64,000 nt of DNA from G965213525 sp965213525 (GTDB taxonomy: Bacteria; Actinomycetota; Acidimicrobiia; Acidimicrobiales; Poriferisodalaceae), in assembly GCA_965213525.1 (NCBI GenBank), contig OZ243889.1, positions 2,170,001 through 2,234,000 of the forward strand, in the 5' to 3' direction. Under the pieces are notes generated by a model. The model did no database searches, was not told where the DNA came from, and saw only the letters and a list, made by a program, of their open reading frames with translations. The position numbers and the translations under genes are program-made. The first letter of the stretch is position 1, and each line of letters begins with the position of its first letter. Shown in pieces: positions 9,535 to 17,504 of the stretch.

Positions 9535-11859
9535 GTGCACATCGGCGTGATGGCGACCTACCCGCCCACCGAGTGCGGCATCGCCACGTTCTCGTCCGAT
9601 CTCGTCGAATCCCTCGCCGGCGCCCCGGGCGTCGAGCAGGTGTCGGTGATCGCCGTCGGCGACGGCGGTCTCGGCATGGCCGGCGGATCGAGCCGGACCG
9701 GCGTCGGGACAGCACCGCCGACCGAGCTCTACCCCGAGCCGGTGGTGGTCACGATCGACAAGGGCGTCCGCGCCGACTACGTGCGAGCCGCGCGGCTCAC
9801 CGGACGGCTCGGCGTCGACGTCGTCCTGGTCGAGCACGAGTACGGCATCTTCGGCGGGCGCGACGGCGACTACCTGCTCTCGTTCACCGCCGAACTGCCG
9901 GTGCCCTTCGCCGTCACGTTGCACACCGTGCTGCCCGAGCCGACGGCCAGCCAGCTGCGGGTGCTGGCCGAGCTCGGCCGCCGGGCCGCGGCCGTGCAGG
10001 TCTTCACCGCCTCAGACCGCGACCTCATCGTCTCGGCAGGGGTGGCGGCATCCGAGCGCGTCCACGTCGTCGCCCACGGCGCGCCCGAGGAGGTGTGCCG
10101 GGTGGCCGACGGGCCCTTGCGCGTCATCCCCGTGCGGGGGCGGGCCGGCGTGGGTCCGGTGGACACCGAGGGCCGGTTCGTGGCGTCGTCGTTCGGACTG
10201 CTGTCGCCGGGCAAGGGCATCGAGGCGGCCATCGAGGCGGTTGCCCGCCTGGCCCCTGAGCACCCCGAGCTGCTGCTCGTCATCGCCGGGCGCACCCACC
10301 CCGAGGTGGCGCGCCGCCACGGCGAGCAGTACCGGCTGTCGTTGCAAGCCAAGGTCCGCGAGCTCAACGTCGGGGCCAACGTCACCTTCGACGACCGCTT
10401 CCTCGGCGTGGACGAGCTGGCCGAGCTGCTGGGCGCCACCGACGTGTTCGTCACGCCGTACCGCAACCCCGACCAGGCCGTGTCGGGAGCGTTGACCTTC
10501 GCGGTGGCCGCCGGGTTGCCGGTGGTGTCGACCAGGTACCGCTACGCCACCGAGCTGCTCGGCACCGGGGCCGGGCGCATCGTCGACATCGACGACGTCG
10601 ACGCCCTGGCCACCGCGCTCGGTGAGCTCATCGACGAGCCCGAGGCGCTGGCGACCGCAGCGGCCGAGGCGCACCGGGTGGGTGCCGGGCTGCGCTGGTC
10701 GGCGGTGGGCCGTGCCACCGCCGAGGTGCTGCGGGCGGCCAGCTCGTCGGCCACGGCGCCCGAGGCGCCGCTGGTCGACGAGCAGCCGTTGCCCCCGCTG
10801 CGCGACACCCACCTGCTGACCCTCACCGACGACGTCGGCATCGTCCAGCACGCACGCGGCCTCGTGCCCGATCGCTCGACGGGCTACTGCGTGGACGACG
10901 TCGCCCGTCTCGTCCAGGTCGCCCACCGGTTGGCGGGACGCTCGGGCGACCGGCAGTGGGCGACGATCGCCTTACGGGGGTTGGCGTTCCTCGCCCACGC
11001 CGCCTCGTCGAACCCGCCGGGCATGCGCAACTTCATGGCCTATGACCGGCGCTGGCTCGACGAGCCCCACGTAGGTGATCACCTCGGCCGGACGATCCAG
11101 GCCCTCGGTGAGGTCGTGGCTGCTGATCCGGCGCCGGGCACCGCCGAACCGGCCCAGCTGCTCCTCGGTGAGCTGTGCCAGGTCGTCGCCGAGGCCCGGC
11201 CACGATCGCCGCGCACCGTGGCCTACGCCGCGCTGGGCCTCGGTGTGCTCGAGGACCTCGGGCCCCACCGCGAGCTGCTCGCCGCCCTCGTCGACGAGCT
11301 CGTCGGCCTGTACGACGACTGCTCGGGACCGGGCTGGCGGTGGTTCGAAGACATCGTCGCCTACGACAACGCCCGTCTGCCAGGGGCGCTGCTGCTCGCC
11401 GGCCGTCGCCTCGGTGACGACCGGGCCGTGGCCATCGGTCTCGAGTCGCTCGAATGGTACGCCGATGAGTGCGACATCGACGGTCCCGTGCTGCTCCTGC
11501 CCGGCCACGGCGGCCGCCGGCGGGGTGAGCCCCATCCCGGCGTGGGCGGCGAGCAGCCCATCGACGCCGCCGCGCTGGTCGAGGCCGAGACCGAGGCCCT
11601 GCGGGCCACCGGCGATCCCGTCCACGGCCAACGGGCGTTGCGGGCGTTCAACTGGTTCCTCGGCCGCAACCGGGCGAGGGCACCGATGTATGACCCGTCG
11701 AGTGGCGGCTGCCGTGACGGGCTCGAGGACGACGGCCGCATCAGCTCCAACGAGGGTGCCGAATCGACGTTGGTGTATTGGGTCGCTCGGCTGACCCTCG
11801 AGGCCGCCGGCCTGCCCGTGGCAGCCCGTGAGGCCCACCGCGACGAGGCCGCCGTCTGA
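9535..11859 (+). CDS. Bifunctional glycosyltransferase (GT4-like) with C-terminal alpha/alpha-barrel-like domain
   Basis: This 774-residue protein has two parts. Residues 1-395 form a GT-B glycosyltransferase (HIGVMATYPPTECGIATFSS, FGLLSPGKGIEAAIEAV, TYRNPDQ-like donor site near 305-330). Residues about 420-765 are a separate all-helical domain, DVGIVQHARGLVPDRSTGYC followed by repeated helix pairs (GWRWFEDIVAYDNARLPGAL, RISSNEGAESTLVYW), resembling (alpha/alpha)6 glycosidase barrels. Acidic and aromatic clusters in these motifs could form a catalytic site. The start is GTG at 9535. With the divergent GT4 and the GH130 gene it forms a three-gene carbohydrate cluster. The fusion suggests linked transfer and trimming of the same glycan, which is inference. 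Confidence 0.8.
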   Translation: MHIGVMATYPPTECGIATFSSDLVESLAGAPGVEQVSVIAVGDGGLGMAGGSSRTGVGTAPPTELYPEPVVVTIDKGVRADYVRAARLTGRLGVDVVLVEHEYGIFGGRDGDYLLSFTAELPVPFAVTLHTVLPEPTASQLRVLAELGRRAAAVQVFTASDRDLIVSAGVAASERVHVVAHGAPEEVCRVADGPLRVIPVRGRAGVGPVDTEGRFVASSFGLLSPGKGIEAAIEAVARLAPEHPELLLVIAGRTHPEVARRHGEQYRLSLQAKVRELNVGANVTFDDRFLGVDELAELLGATDVFVTPYRNPDQAVSGALTFAVAAGLPVVSTRYRYATELLGTGAGRIVDIDDVDALATALGELIDEPEALATAAAEAHRVGAGLRWSAVGRATAEVLRAASSSATAPEAPLVDEQPLPPLRDTHLLTLTDDVGIVQHARGLVPDRSTGYCVDDVARLVQVAHRLAGRSGDRQWATIALRGLAFLAHAASSNPPGMRNFMAYDRRWLDEPHVGDHLGRTIQALGEVVAADPAPGTAEPAQLLLGELCQVVAEARPRSPRTVAYAALGLGVLEDLGPHRELLAALVDELVGLYDDCSGPGWRWFEDIVAYDNARLPGALLLAGRRLGDDRAVAIGLESLEWYADECDIDGPVLLLPGHGGRRRGEPHPGVGGEQPIDAAALVEAETEALRATGDPVHGQRALRAFNWFLGRNRARAPMYDPSSGGCRDGLEDDGRISSNEGAESTLVYWVARLTLEAAGLPVAAREAHRDEAAV

Positions 11860-11949
11860 GGCCAAGGGCGCCGCTCGCCCTCGGCCCCCCGGGCGCCGGG
11901 GCGTCCCCGGACCGAGCGGTCACCCGCCCGCCCGGGCGCCCCGGCAGGC

Positions 11950-13074
11950 TCAGCCCAACGAGACCAGGTACTTGGTGTTGGTGGCCGGGCGGGACCAGCG
12001 CCGGGCGTGGTCGACGTCGAGCATCTCGTCGAGGCCGATCTCATGGGAGTAGCTCGTGGCGAACGTCGTGGTGATCTCATCGGCGACCCGCTGGCGAAGT
12101 CGGGCGGCGACCTCGGGCCCGACCCGGGCGAGGAACGGCATCAACAGCCACCCCCCGACCGTCCAGGCCATGCCGAAGCTGCGGTCGATGACGGTCGGCG
12201 CCCGGTCGAGGCCGCCGTAGACGTGGACCTGCTTCAAGGTGTCAGATCCGTAGCGCTGGTGACCGGCGCCCCGCACCAGCACGGCCTCCATCGCCGCCAG
12301 GATCTCACCGGCCTGGGGCCCACCGCCGATGGCGTCGAAGGCCACGGTGGCCCCCGTCGCCTCGATGGCCTCGGCGAGGTCGTCACGGTAGGTGTCCGCG
12401 CTCGAGTCGACGACGTGGCTGGCTCCGAGCCCGCGCAGCAGCTCGACCTGGTCGGGACGCCGGACGACGTTGACCAACCCCACGCCGTCGGCGTCACAGA
12501 GCCGCTGCAGCATCTGGCCGAGCTGGGACGCCGCCGCGGTGTGCACGATCCCCCGGTGCCCGTCGAGGCGCATGGTCTCGACCATGCCCGAGGCCGTGAG
12601 CGGGTTCACGAAGCACGACGCCCCCTCGGTGGCCGTCGTCCCAGGGTTCAGGCGCAGGCACCGGTCGGCGGCCACGGTGATGTGGGTGCCGTAGGTGCCG
12701 CCCCCGGCGAAGACGGCCACCAGGGTTCCAGCGAGCTCGGCTGCCGCCGCAGAGGACCCGGTCGCCACCACGACGCCGGCGCCCTCGTTGCCACCCGGCA
12801 CCGCCACCTCGACCCGTCCGCCGAGCCCGGCGAGTGCCCCGTCTGACACGTCGGCCACCAGGCCTGCGCCATCGCCGTCGGCGTCACGCAGGCTGTCGGC
12901 CCGCAGACCGGGCAACAGGACCCCGATGTCGGAGGGGTTGATCGGGGCGGCCCGCATCTCGACGACGACCTCGTCGGCGCCGGGCGGGCGCACGTCTCGC
13001 TGGTCGATGCCGAGGGTGATGGTTCCATCACGATGGACCGTCGAGCAGAGGCTCCGGCGGGCCGGGCGGCTCAC
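11950..13074 (-). CDS. MDR-superfamily NAD(P)H quinone oxidoreductase / alcohol dehydrogenase-like
   Basis: This 374-residue medium-chain dehydrogenase/reductase has a GroES-like domain containing MRAAPINPSDIGVLLPG (about 41-57). A Rossmann domain follows, reading GIVHTAAASQLGQMLQRLC, VNVVRRPDQVELLRGLGA and FDAIGGG. No catalytic zinc ligand set is visible, so it is likely a zinc-free quinone or enoyl reductase. The dinucleotide loop reads AAASQLGQ instead of the usual GxGxxG, as in a known MDR subgroup. The GTG start at 13074 is weakly supported. It converges on the fused glycosyltransferase gene. Confidence 0.8.
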   Translation of the reverse strand: MSRPARRSLCSTVHRDGTITLGIDQRDVRPPGADEVVVEMRAAPINPSDIGVLLPGLRADSLRDADGDGAGLVADVSDGALAGLGGRVEVAVPGGNEGAGVVVATGSSAAAAELAGTLVAVFAGGGTYGTHITVAADRCLRLNPGTTATEGASCFVNPLTASGMVETMRLDGHRGIVHTAAASQLGQMLQRLCDADGVGLVNVVRRPDQVELLRGLGASHVVDSSADTYRDDLAEAIEATGATVAFDAIGGGPQAGEILAAMEAVLVRGAGHQRYGSDTLKQVHVYGGLDRAPTVIDRSFGMAWTVGGWLLMPFLARVGPEVAARLRQRVADEITTTFATSYSHEIGLDEMLDVDHARRWSRPATNTKYLVSLG

Positions 13075-13265
13075 GGGCGAGACCCGGCTCGGTGGGGGTG
13101 CAGTGGGTGCATGGCGTCACGTCCTCGTTCGGGGCCCCGGGCCGATGACCTCTCCGGCGTCGAGGCCCAGACGCCGTGCGGTGGCCGCACGGTAGGCGAC
13201 TGCGATGCGACTCGTCCCTGCTCATGGCCTGGTGCTGGTGCTGGTGCTGGCGGTGGCGCTGGCGC

Positions 13266-14348
13266 TCAGGGCGACAGCGTCACCTCTGCCCGCCCCACCA
13301 CCACGGCCTCGGCCCCGCGGTCGAGGCGCACGTCACAGATCGCCCGACGCTCGCCGTCGGCGTCGATGACCGAGCGCACCTGGCCGCGGGCGATCACGGC
13401 CTCACCGTCGAGCACCCGGTCACGGAACGTCACCGTCAGGCGGCGGATGCTGTCGGGGCCCTGCCAGGCCATCAGCATGTTGGCGATGTAGCCCACGTTC
13501 AGCGGACCCTGGTTGATGGTCCGCCCACCGAGGCCCAGCGCCTCGTTGGCCTGGCGATCCCAGTGCACCGCGTAGGGGTCGCGCAGCAGCGCCGCCATCG
13601 TCTTCATCCGCTGGGCGTCGACGGCGCCGACCGCCCACTCCGGGATCAGCTCGGACCCACCGGCCGAGGTCGCAGCCCCCGGGTCGCCGTCGGTCCCGGC
13701 GAGACCGAGGGCGGCCTCCAGGCGCGTGGGGTCGACCGTGGGCATCCCGGGTGCTGGTTCGTCGATCCCGACCCGCCGCAGCCGCCAGTGGTTCGTCGCC
13801 CTGGCCACCTCGACCCCGTCGTGGTCGCTGAGGGCGATGGAGAACACGAGGCGGTCCCACGTCCGCCCCCGGCCGTCGATGACCCGTTCGACCTCGGTGA
13901 CGCCGCCCTCCACCTGGTAGTCGACGTCGACGTGCAGGCGCCCGGGGTACCGCCAGTCGTAGCCGTCGAGGCCCACCGACCCGGCGCCAGACACCCGGCC
14001 CCACTCGAACAGCTCGGCGATCGAGGTCTGCGCGCCCTGGATCGGCACGTGGAACAGCGCGATGGGGTGGACCAGCCCGTCGGGCAGCTGGGGCCCTGCG
14101 GTGCAATCGGTGAGCAGCCAGCTCTCCCAGCGCTCGATGCGCCGCGTCCCCCCAGGGAAGCGACGACCCACCAGCGCCCCCATCTCCCGTGCGCTCGGCT
14201 CGTCGGCCGGCCGCTCCTGTGCGCTCGGCTCGTCGGCCGGCGGCTGCCGGCGGTGCTCGTCGGCCGGCGGCTGCCGGCGGTGCTCGTCGGCCGGCCGCTG
14301 CCGGCGGTGCTCGTCGGCCGGCGGCTGCCGGCGGTGCTCGTCGCTCAC
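13266..14348 (-). CDS. MaoC-like hotdog-fold protein with repeat-encoded N-terminus
   Basis: The C-terminal 300 residues look like paired MaoC/FAS1-type hotdog domains: IALFHVPIQGAQTS and HVDVDYQVEGGVTEVERV, then GLGGRTINQGPLNVGYIANML and VTFRDRVLDGEAVIARGQV. Such proteins hydrate or bind acyl-CoA thioesters. The first 54 residues consist of repeats of ADEHRRQPP and ADEPSA encoded by a 27-bp tandem array. The GTG at 14348 directly follows an in-frame TAG. The real start may instead be the ATG at 14186 (MGALVGRRFPGG), which would put the repeats outside the protein. No strong ribosome site favours either. Confidence 0.65.
   Translation of the reverse strand: MSDEHRRQPPADEHRRQRPADEHRRQPPADEHRRQPPADEPSAQERPADEPSAREMGALVGRRFPGGTRRIERWESWLLTDCTAGPQLPDGLVHPIALFHVPIQGAQTSIAELFEWGRVSGAGSVGLDGYDWRYPGRLHVDVDYQVEGGVTEVERVIDGRGRTWDRLVFSIALSDHDGVEVARATNHWRLRRVGIDEPAPGMPTVDPTRLEAALGLAGTDGDPGAATSAGGSELIPEWAVGAVDAQRMKTMAALLRDPYAVHWDRQANEALGLGGRTINQGPLNVGYIANMLMAWQGPDSIRRLTVTFRDRVLDGEAVIARGQVRSVIDADGERRAICDVRLDRGAEAVVVGRAEVTLSP
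14228..14335. repeat. 27-bp tandem repeat, four copies
   Basis: Four consecutive 27-bp units lie at 14228-14254, 14255-14281, 14282-14308 and 14309-14335. They are identical apart from one base in the third, and a partial unit continues to about 14343. Two related 30-bp units precede them (about 14190-14227). The array is in frame with the MaoC-like gene, where each unit encodes nine residues of the type ADEHRRQPP. Near-identity implies recent expansion. Confidence 0.9.
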
Positions 14349-14391
14349 CTAGCCCCCGGGTGCGAGGTGGTCCAGGCTGGGACGACAGCGG

Positions 14392-15426
14392 TCACCCAAC
14401 CGCCGAGACGCTGCGGTTGTGCTCCTCGAGCAGCTCGTTGCGATAGCTGTGGGTGCCGTCGAAGCGTGACAACAGGTACGGCCCGCTGATCAGCGGCTCG
14501 CGCCGGGGGGCGGACCCATCGCCGAGGCAGGTGGGGAGGGTCTCGATGCGCAGGTGGAACGGGGGCGTGACGAACAGCGGCGAGGAGTACCGGTCGACAT
14601 CAGGCGGGTTCACGACGCGGTGGGGGTTCGAGACCCACCGGTCGTTGGTCCAGATGGCCATGAGGTCACCGAGGTTGACCACGAGGTGTCCGGCGGGCAC
14701 CTGGGCCTTGACCCACTCGCCCGAACGGGTCCGCACCTCGAGGCCCCCGACCCCGTCGTCGGCCAGGACGGTGAGCGTCCCGTAGTCGGTGTGGGCCCCG
14801 CACCCCAGCTGGCCCGGCTCGGGGGTCACCTGACCCTGGGGCGGGTAGTGGATCAGACGCAGGTGGTACATCGTCTCGCCCGGCTGGTCTGCGAAGAACC
14901 TGGGGGCCAGCCCGAGGGCGAGGGCCAGCGCTCGTTGGATGCGCTGCGCGGCCTCGATGGCCGCCACCCGATAGGCCTCCCAGGCGGGTCGGAAGCCCTC
15001 CAGATCGGGCCACTGGTTGGCGCCGTGGAGCGGGGTGCCGTCACGCACCAGAGGATGGTCGCCTCCGTGCTCGGTCCCGGTGTCGAGGGTCTCCTTCAGG
15101 TCGCCGGCTCGGACCTCAGCCGTGCGGTCCTCCTCGCCGGTGAGCGCTCCGTCGAGGGTCTCGGTGCCGAACCCGACGTACCCCCGGTGACAGGGGCTCT
15201 TGGCGATGGCGATGGCCTCCTTGGCCTGGCCGGGCAGGGCGAAGAAGCGCCGCATGGCGTCGAAGTACGCGTCGCACACCCCAGAGGGCACCCCGTGACC
15301 CGAGACGAGGAAGAAGCCGGTCTCCCTCAGAGCGTCGTCGATGTCGCCGGCGGTCGCCAGGGCCTCGGGGCTGGGGAGGGCGCGCCCCGTGGCGAAGGGG
15401 GTCAGATCGAAGGTGGGCAGGTTCAC
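14392..15426 (-). CDS. 2-oxoglutarate/Fe(II) dioxygenase, isopenicillin N synthase-like family
   Basis: This 344-residue protein begins NLPTFDLTPF, the typical N-terminus of this family. It contains the DIOX_N region (RETGFFLVSGHGVP) and the jelly-roll iron site. The ligands are HTD in CGAHTDYGTLTVL and the distal His in SNPHRVVNP, followed by RYSSPLF with the 2-oxoglutarate-binding Arg and Ser. It should hydroxylate or demethylate a small molecule. GTG 15426 is preferred; an in-frame GTG at 15498 would add 24 unrelated residues. It lies about 100 bp downstream of the BMP-type ABC importer on the same strand, so the imported compound may be its substrate. That link is inferred. Confidence 0.85.
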   Translation of the reverse strand: MNLPTFDLTPFATGRALPSPEALATAGDIDDALRETGFFLVSGHGVPSGVCDAYFDAMRRFFALPGQAKEAIAIAKSPCHRGYVGFGTETLDGALTGEEDRTAEVRAGDLKETLDTGTEHGGDHPLVRDGTPLHGANQWPDLEGFRPAWEAYRVAAIEAAQRIQRALALALGLAPRFFADQPGETMYHLRLIHYPPQGQVTPEPGQLGCGAHTDYGTLTVLADDGVGGLEVRTRSGEWVKAQVPAGHLVVNLGDLMAIWTNDRWVSNPHRVVNPPDVDRYSSPLFVTPPFHLRIETLPTCLGDGSAPRREPLISGPYLLSRFDGTHSYRNELLEEHNRSVSAVG

Positions 15427-15522
15427 GTTCGCCGCTTTCGTGGTTGGGTGATCACAGCTGGGGGACCGACCGCGGGGGGTGGTGCTCACCGGCTGCACGG
15501 TCAGAAGAGCGCAGCGGCGCGC

Positions 15523-16395
15523 TCACGCCGCTCCCCTCACGTAGGCCACCCCGAGGCCGGCGGGCGTTCGGCTCGCCTGGGCCCGCAGGACGAGCGCGAC
15601 CAGCGTCAGGGCGTAGGGCAGGGCGAGGAACACCTCGTAGGGCACCGCCGTCGCCGTGCCCTGCAGGCGCAGCTGGGCGGCGTCTGACAGGCCGAACAGC
15701 ACCGCACCGGCCACCGCTGGCACGGGCTTCCACCCGGCGAACACCACCAGGGCGAGGGCGACCCATCCCCGCCCGGCGGTGACGTTCTCGATGAACAGCC
15801 CGAGCGGACCGCACACCAGCGCCGCCCCCCCGAGCCCGGCCAGGGCGCCGCCGGCCGCCGTGGCCGCCGAGCGGATGGCGACGACGTGGTACCCGAGGGC
15901 ATCGGCAGCGACCGGCGACTCGCCGACGGCGTCCAGGGCCAACCCGGCGGTCGTCTTGGTCAACACGAACCACACGGCCGCCAACACGACGAGGGTGACG
16001 AGGACCAGCCCGAGCAGATCGATGCGGTTGACCCGCGGGGGCACCTGTCCGATGGCGTAGTTCTGCTGGAACAGGTAGGTGGTGGCGTAGCCGGCGAGCA
16101 GGGTGAAGGCGATGCCGGTGATGATCTGGTTCGACCGTCCGAGCACGACGAACAGCGCCAGCAGCGCCCCGAAGGCTGCACCGGCGACCAGGCCGGCGAC
16201 CAGGCCGAGCCAGGGCGAGCCGGACGCGTCGGCCGCGGTGTACCCGGCGAAGGCGCCGACCAGCATCATCCCCTCCAGCCCGAGGTTCAGCACGCCGCTG
16301 CGCTCGCTCACCAGCGCGCCGAGGGCAGCCAGCGCCACGGGGATGGCGAGGCGCAACGCCGCCGCCAGCGTGGCGGTGGTCCACAGGGCGTCCAT
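15523..16395 (-). CDS. ABC transporter permease (BMP/nucleoside-type), second subunit
   Basis: This 290-residue integral membrane protein has about eight hydrophobic segments. It carries the family opening AIPVALAALGALVSERSGVLNLGLEGMML, shared with NupQ/RbsC-type permeases; this stretch lies at residues 17-45. The segment LGYHVVAIRSAATAAGGALA corresponds to the coupling region facing the ATPase. ATG 16395 overlaps the upstream permease stop (ATGA). Together with the other permease it forms the membrane channel of the importer. Upstream in-frame sequence is antisense to the neighbour and was excluded. Confidence 0.9.
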   Translation of the reverse strand: MDALWTTATLAAALRLAIPVALAALGALVSERSGVLNLGLEGMMLVGAFAGYTAADASGSPWLGLVAGLVAGAAFGALLALFVVLGRSNQIITGIAFTLLAGYATTYLFQQNYAIGQVPPRVNRIDLLGLVLVTLVVLAAVWFVLTKTTAGLALDAVGESPVAADALGYHVVAIRSAATAAGGALAGLGGAALVCGPLGLFIENVTAGRGWVALALVVFAGWKPVPAVAGAVLFGLSDAAQLRLQGTATAVPYEVFLALPYALTLVALVLRAQASRTPAGLGVAYVRGAA

Positions 16396-17504
16396 CAGAC
16401 GGGCCCCCGCACCCGCTCGACGGCGGCGTCCCCGACCACGACGAACACCACGACCAAGGCGAGGATCACCCCGACGAGCGACGACGGCAGCTCGTGGGAC
16501 CGGGCCGCCACCTCGAAGCCGATGCCCAGCCCGGCCAGCGCCAGGCCCGCCAGCAGGACCCCGACCGGGTGCAGCCGGCCGAGCAGGGCGACGATGATGG
16601 CGGTGAACCCCAGGCCGGTGCTGAAGGCGTCGCCGACCCGTCCGGTGACCCCGCCCACCTCCACGTAGCCGGCCAGCCCGGCCAACGCCCCGGCGGCGAC
16701 CACCACGAGCACGACGATGCGCGACGAGCGCACCTCGTTGGCGTCGAGGGCTTCGCGGTTGTGGCCCAGGGCGTCGATGCGGTAGCCGAGGCGCTGTCGC
16801 CCGAGCACCCAGGTCAGCACCGGTACCAACCCGACGGCGATCAAGAAGCCGAGGTGGGTGTCGAGCCCGGGGACGAGCGGCAGGGCGGCGTCCTCGACGG
16901 TGCGGCTGGCCGGGATGAACGAGTCGGGATCGCGGATGCCGACCCGGATCGCCCACTGCAACAGCGCCTGGGCGACGTAGACCAGCATCAGCGACGAGAT
17001 GACGATGCTGGCACCGAAGCGGGCCCAAGCCGCGGCGGTGATGCCCGCCCAGGCCCCACCGGCGGCAGCGCCGATGACGACGGCGAGGACGACGAGGACC
17101 GGGCCAGGCAGGTCGCGCACGCCCGAGGCGGTCACCACTCCGACCGCAGCGACGGCGCCGACCAGGTACTGGCCCTCGGCACCGATGGTGAACACCCGGG
17201 CCCGGTAGGCCAGGGCGTAGCCGAGCCCGATGAGCACGAGCGGGGTCGCCGAGGTGGCCGTGTCACTCATCCCCCGCGGGGCGATGAACACCCCGCGCAC
17301 GACCTCGCCGTAGACCGCCAGGGGTTGGGCGCCCTCCAGGGCGATCAGGACCCCGCCCACCGCCAGGGCGGCGACCAGCGCGGTGACGGGCACGAGGACG
17401 GCTGCGAGTCGGGTCGACCCGGCCCGCCGAACCACCCCGAGGGCCCGGCCCTGGTGGGGTCCGACGGTCGAGGCCGCCCCGGGTTCGACCAACGTCGAGG
17501 TCAC
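16395..17504 (-). CDS. ABC transporter permease (BMP/nucleoside-type), first subunit
   Basis: This 369-residue membrane protein has a cytoplasmic N-terminus of about 30 residues and eight to ten predicted helices. Motifs shared with NupP/BPSL-type permeases include TPLVLIGLGYALAYRARVFT, NIGAEGQ-like TIGAEGQYLVGA, and the coupling segment YRIDALGHNREALDANEVRS. It overlaps the ATPase gene by four bases upstream and the second permease by the ATGA overlap downstream, so all three are probably co-translated. Confidence 0.9.
   Translation of the reverse strand: MTSTLVEPGAASTVGPHQGRALGVVRRAGSTRLAAVLVPVTALVAALAVGGVLIALEGAQPLAVYGEVVRGVFIAPRGMSDTATSATPLVLIGLGYALAYRARVFTIGAEGQYLVGAVAAVGVVTASGVRDLPGPVLVVLAVVIGAAAGGAWAGITAAAWARFGASIVISSLMLVYVAQALLQWAIRVGIRDPDSFIPASRTVEDAALPLVPGLDTHLGFLIAVGLVPVLTWVLGRQRLGYRIDALGHNREALDANEVRSSRIVVLVVVAAGALAGLAGYVEVGGVTGRVGDAFSTGLGFTAIIVALLGRLHPVGVLLAGLALAGLGIGFEVAARSHELPSSLVGVILALVVVFVVVGDAAVERVRGPV

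Noticed and set aside
11860..11949. Terminator between convergent genes
   Set aside because: Several GC-rich inverted repeats are possible but none stands out from background composition.
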